From the NCBI GenBank assembly GCA_023213395.1, contig CM041465.1:249309741-249373740 (forward strand): a stretch of 64,000 nt of DNA. The letters are read 5' to 3'. This stretch comes from Cycas panzhihuaensis (Eukaryota > Cycadophyta). The notes under the pieces were generated by a model. It did no database searches. It saw nothing but the letters and a program-made list of their open reading frames with translations, and had not been told where the DNA came from. Below, piece by piece: positions 63,881-64,000 of the stretch (the stretch's first letter is position 1; every line of letters starts with the position of its first letter). Position numbers and translations under genes: made by a program.

Positions 63881-64000
63881 TAATCACCATATCTCAAGGA
63901 TTATTTATGCGGACTAACCACCAACCTGGGCCCTAGGACTAACCACCCTATGGGGTGTTCAAATATGAGATTTATATCAGACACTAACACCTTGAGGTTT
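63881..64000. other. Window end, no recognised content
   Basis: Contains a near-repeat ggactaaccacc at 63914 and 63943. The gypsy match stops just before it. Confidence 0.4.

Noticed and set aside
1-64000. Host protein-coding genes, tRNA, rRNA, small nucleolar RNA or microRNA precursors
   Set aside because: No exon-like coding block outside transposons, no tRNA cloverleaf with intact A and B boxes recognised by eye, no rRNA core. A covariance-model scan would be needed to exclude small RNAs.

Overview
The window looks like nuclear DNA of a seed plant with a large, slowly purged genome. It is AT-rich, contains no host gene, rRNA or tRNA that I can recognise, and is built almost entirely from nested, decayed retrotransposons: Ty1/copia, Ty3/gypsy, and plant L1-type LINEs that carry a C-terminal RNase H. 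A gymnosperm or a large-genome angiosperm would fit, but the sequence alone does not name a species. Older copies have in-frame stops mostly where the family has Gln or Trp, as expected from C-to-T decay of methylated DNA. Younger copies (the LINE at 13.7-15.6 kb, the gypsy at 24.6-30.2 kb, the short element at 19.9-22.9 kb) are richer in C and G and keep longer open frames.

Layout, left to right. 1-1733: leader, primer-binding site (PBS) and 5' LTR of a minus-strand copia that runs off the left edge (Copia-3). 2.93-3.65 kb: a worn tandem array of about 170 bp units. 5750-11901: a complete but dead plus-strand copia (Copia-1), inserted in a strongly purine-biased tract (5455-5749 plus 11902-13250). 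13736-15652: 5'-truncated plus-strand LINE-1. 17818 to about 24575: minus-strand LINE-2, split by a young 2.98 kb gag-only LTR element (19887-22870, target duplication gttcc). About 24576 to beyond 30166: minus-strand chromovirus-like gypsy (Gyp-A) from integrase C-terminus to gag, PBS and part of the 5' LTR; its 3' end is missing. 32.5-33.0 kb and 39.85-40.5 kb: two halves of the integrase of another minus-strand gypsy (Gyp-C), split by LINE-3 (33011-39349), which is nearly full length with ORF1 and ORF2.

41.1-55.0 kb is the deepest stack. A gag-only gypsy (Gyp-B, about 3.2 kb net) carries Copia-2 (41198-51813) inside its 3' LTR. Copia-2 in turn carries a 3.55 kb non-coding LTR element (43083-46631) and a solo LTR (47750-48284). 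A plus-strand LINE of a different family (LINE-4) and a gypsy RNase H fragment follow at 55.0-57.1 kb. The window ends in a fourth gypsy (Gyp-D, minus strand), split by an internally deleted copia (Copia-4, 58409-63171).

No gene here looks functional as a host gene. The elements interact by insertion and possibly by trans-mobilisation: three LTR elements of about 3-3.5 kb have LTRs, PBS and polypurine tract (PPT) but no pol, so any movement would need enzymes from other copies. At five insertion points (LARD, solo LTR, gag-only copia, Copia-4 and Copia-2) the host element reads across once the insert and one target duplication are removed. That gives a clear order of events. I did not find a convincing new cellular system. 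The most notable items are the gag-only and non-coding LTR families, a 13 bp hairpin that encloses a PPT/LTR junction, and a 128 bp duplication of a protease active-site segment.
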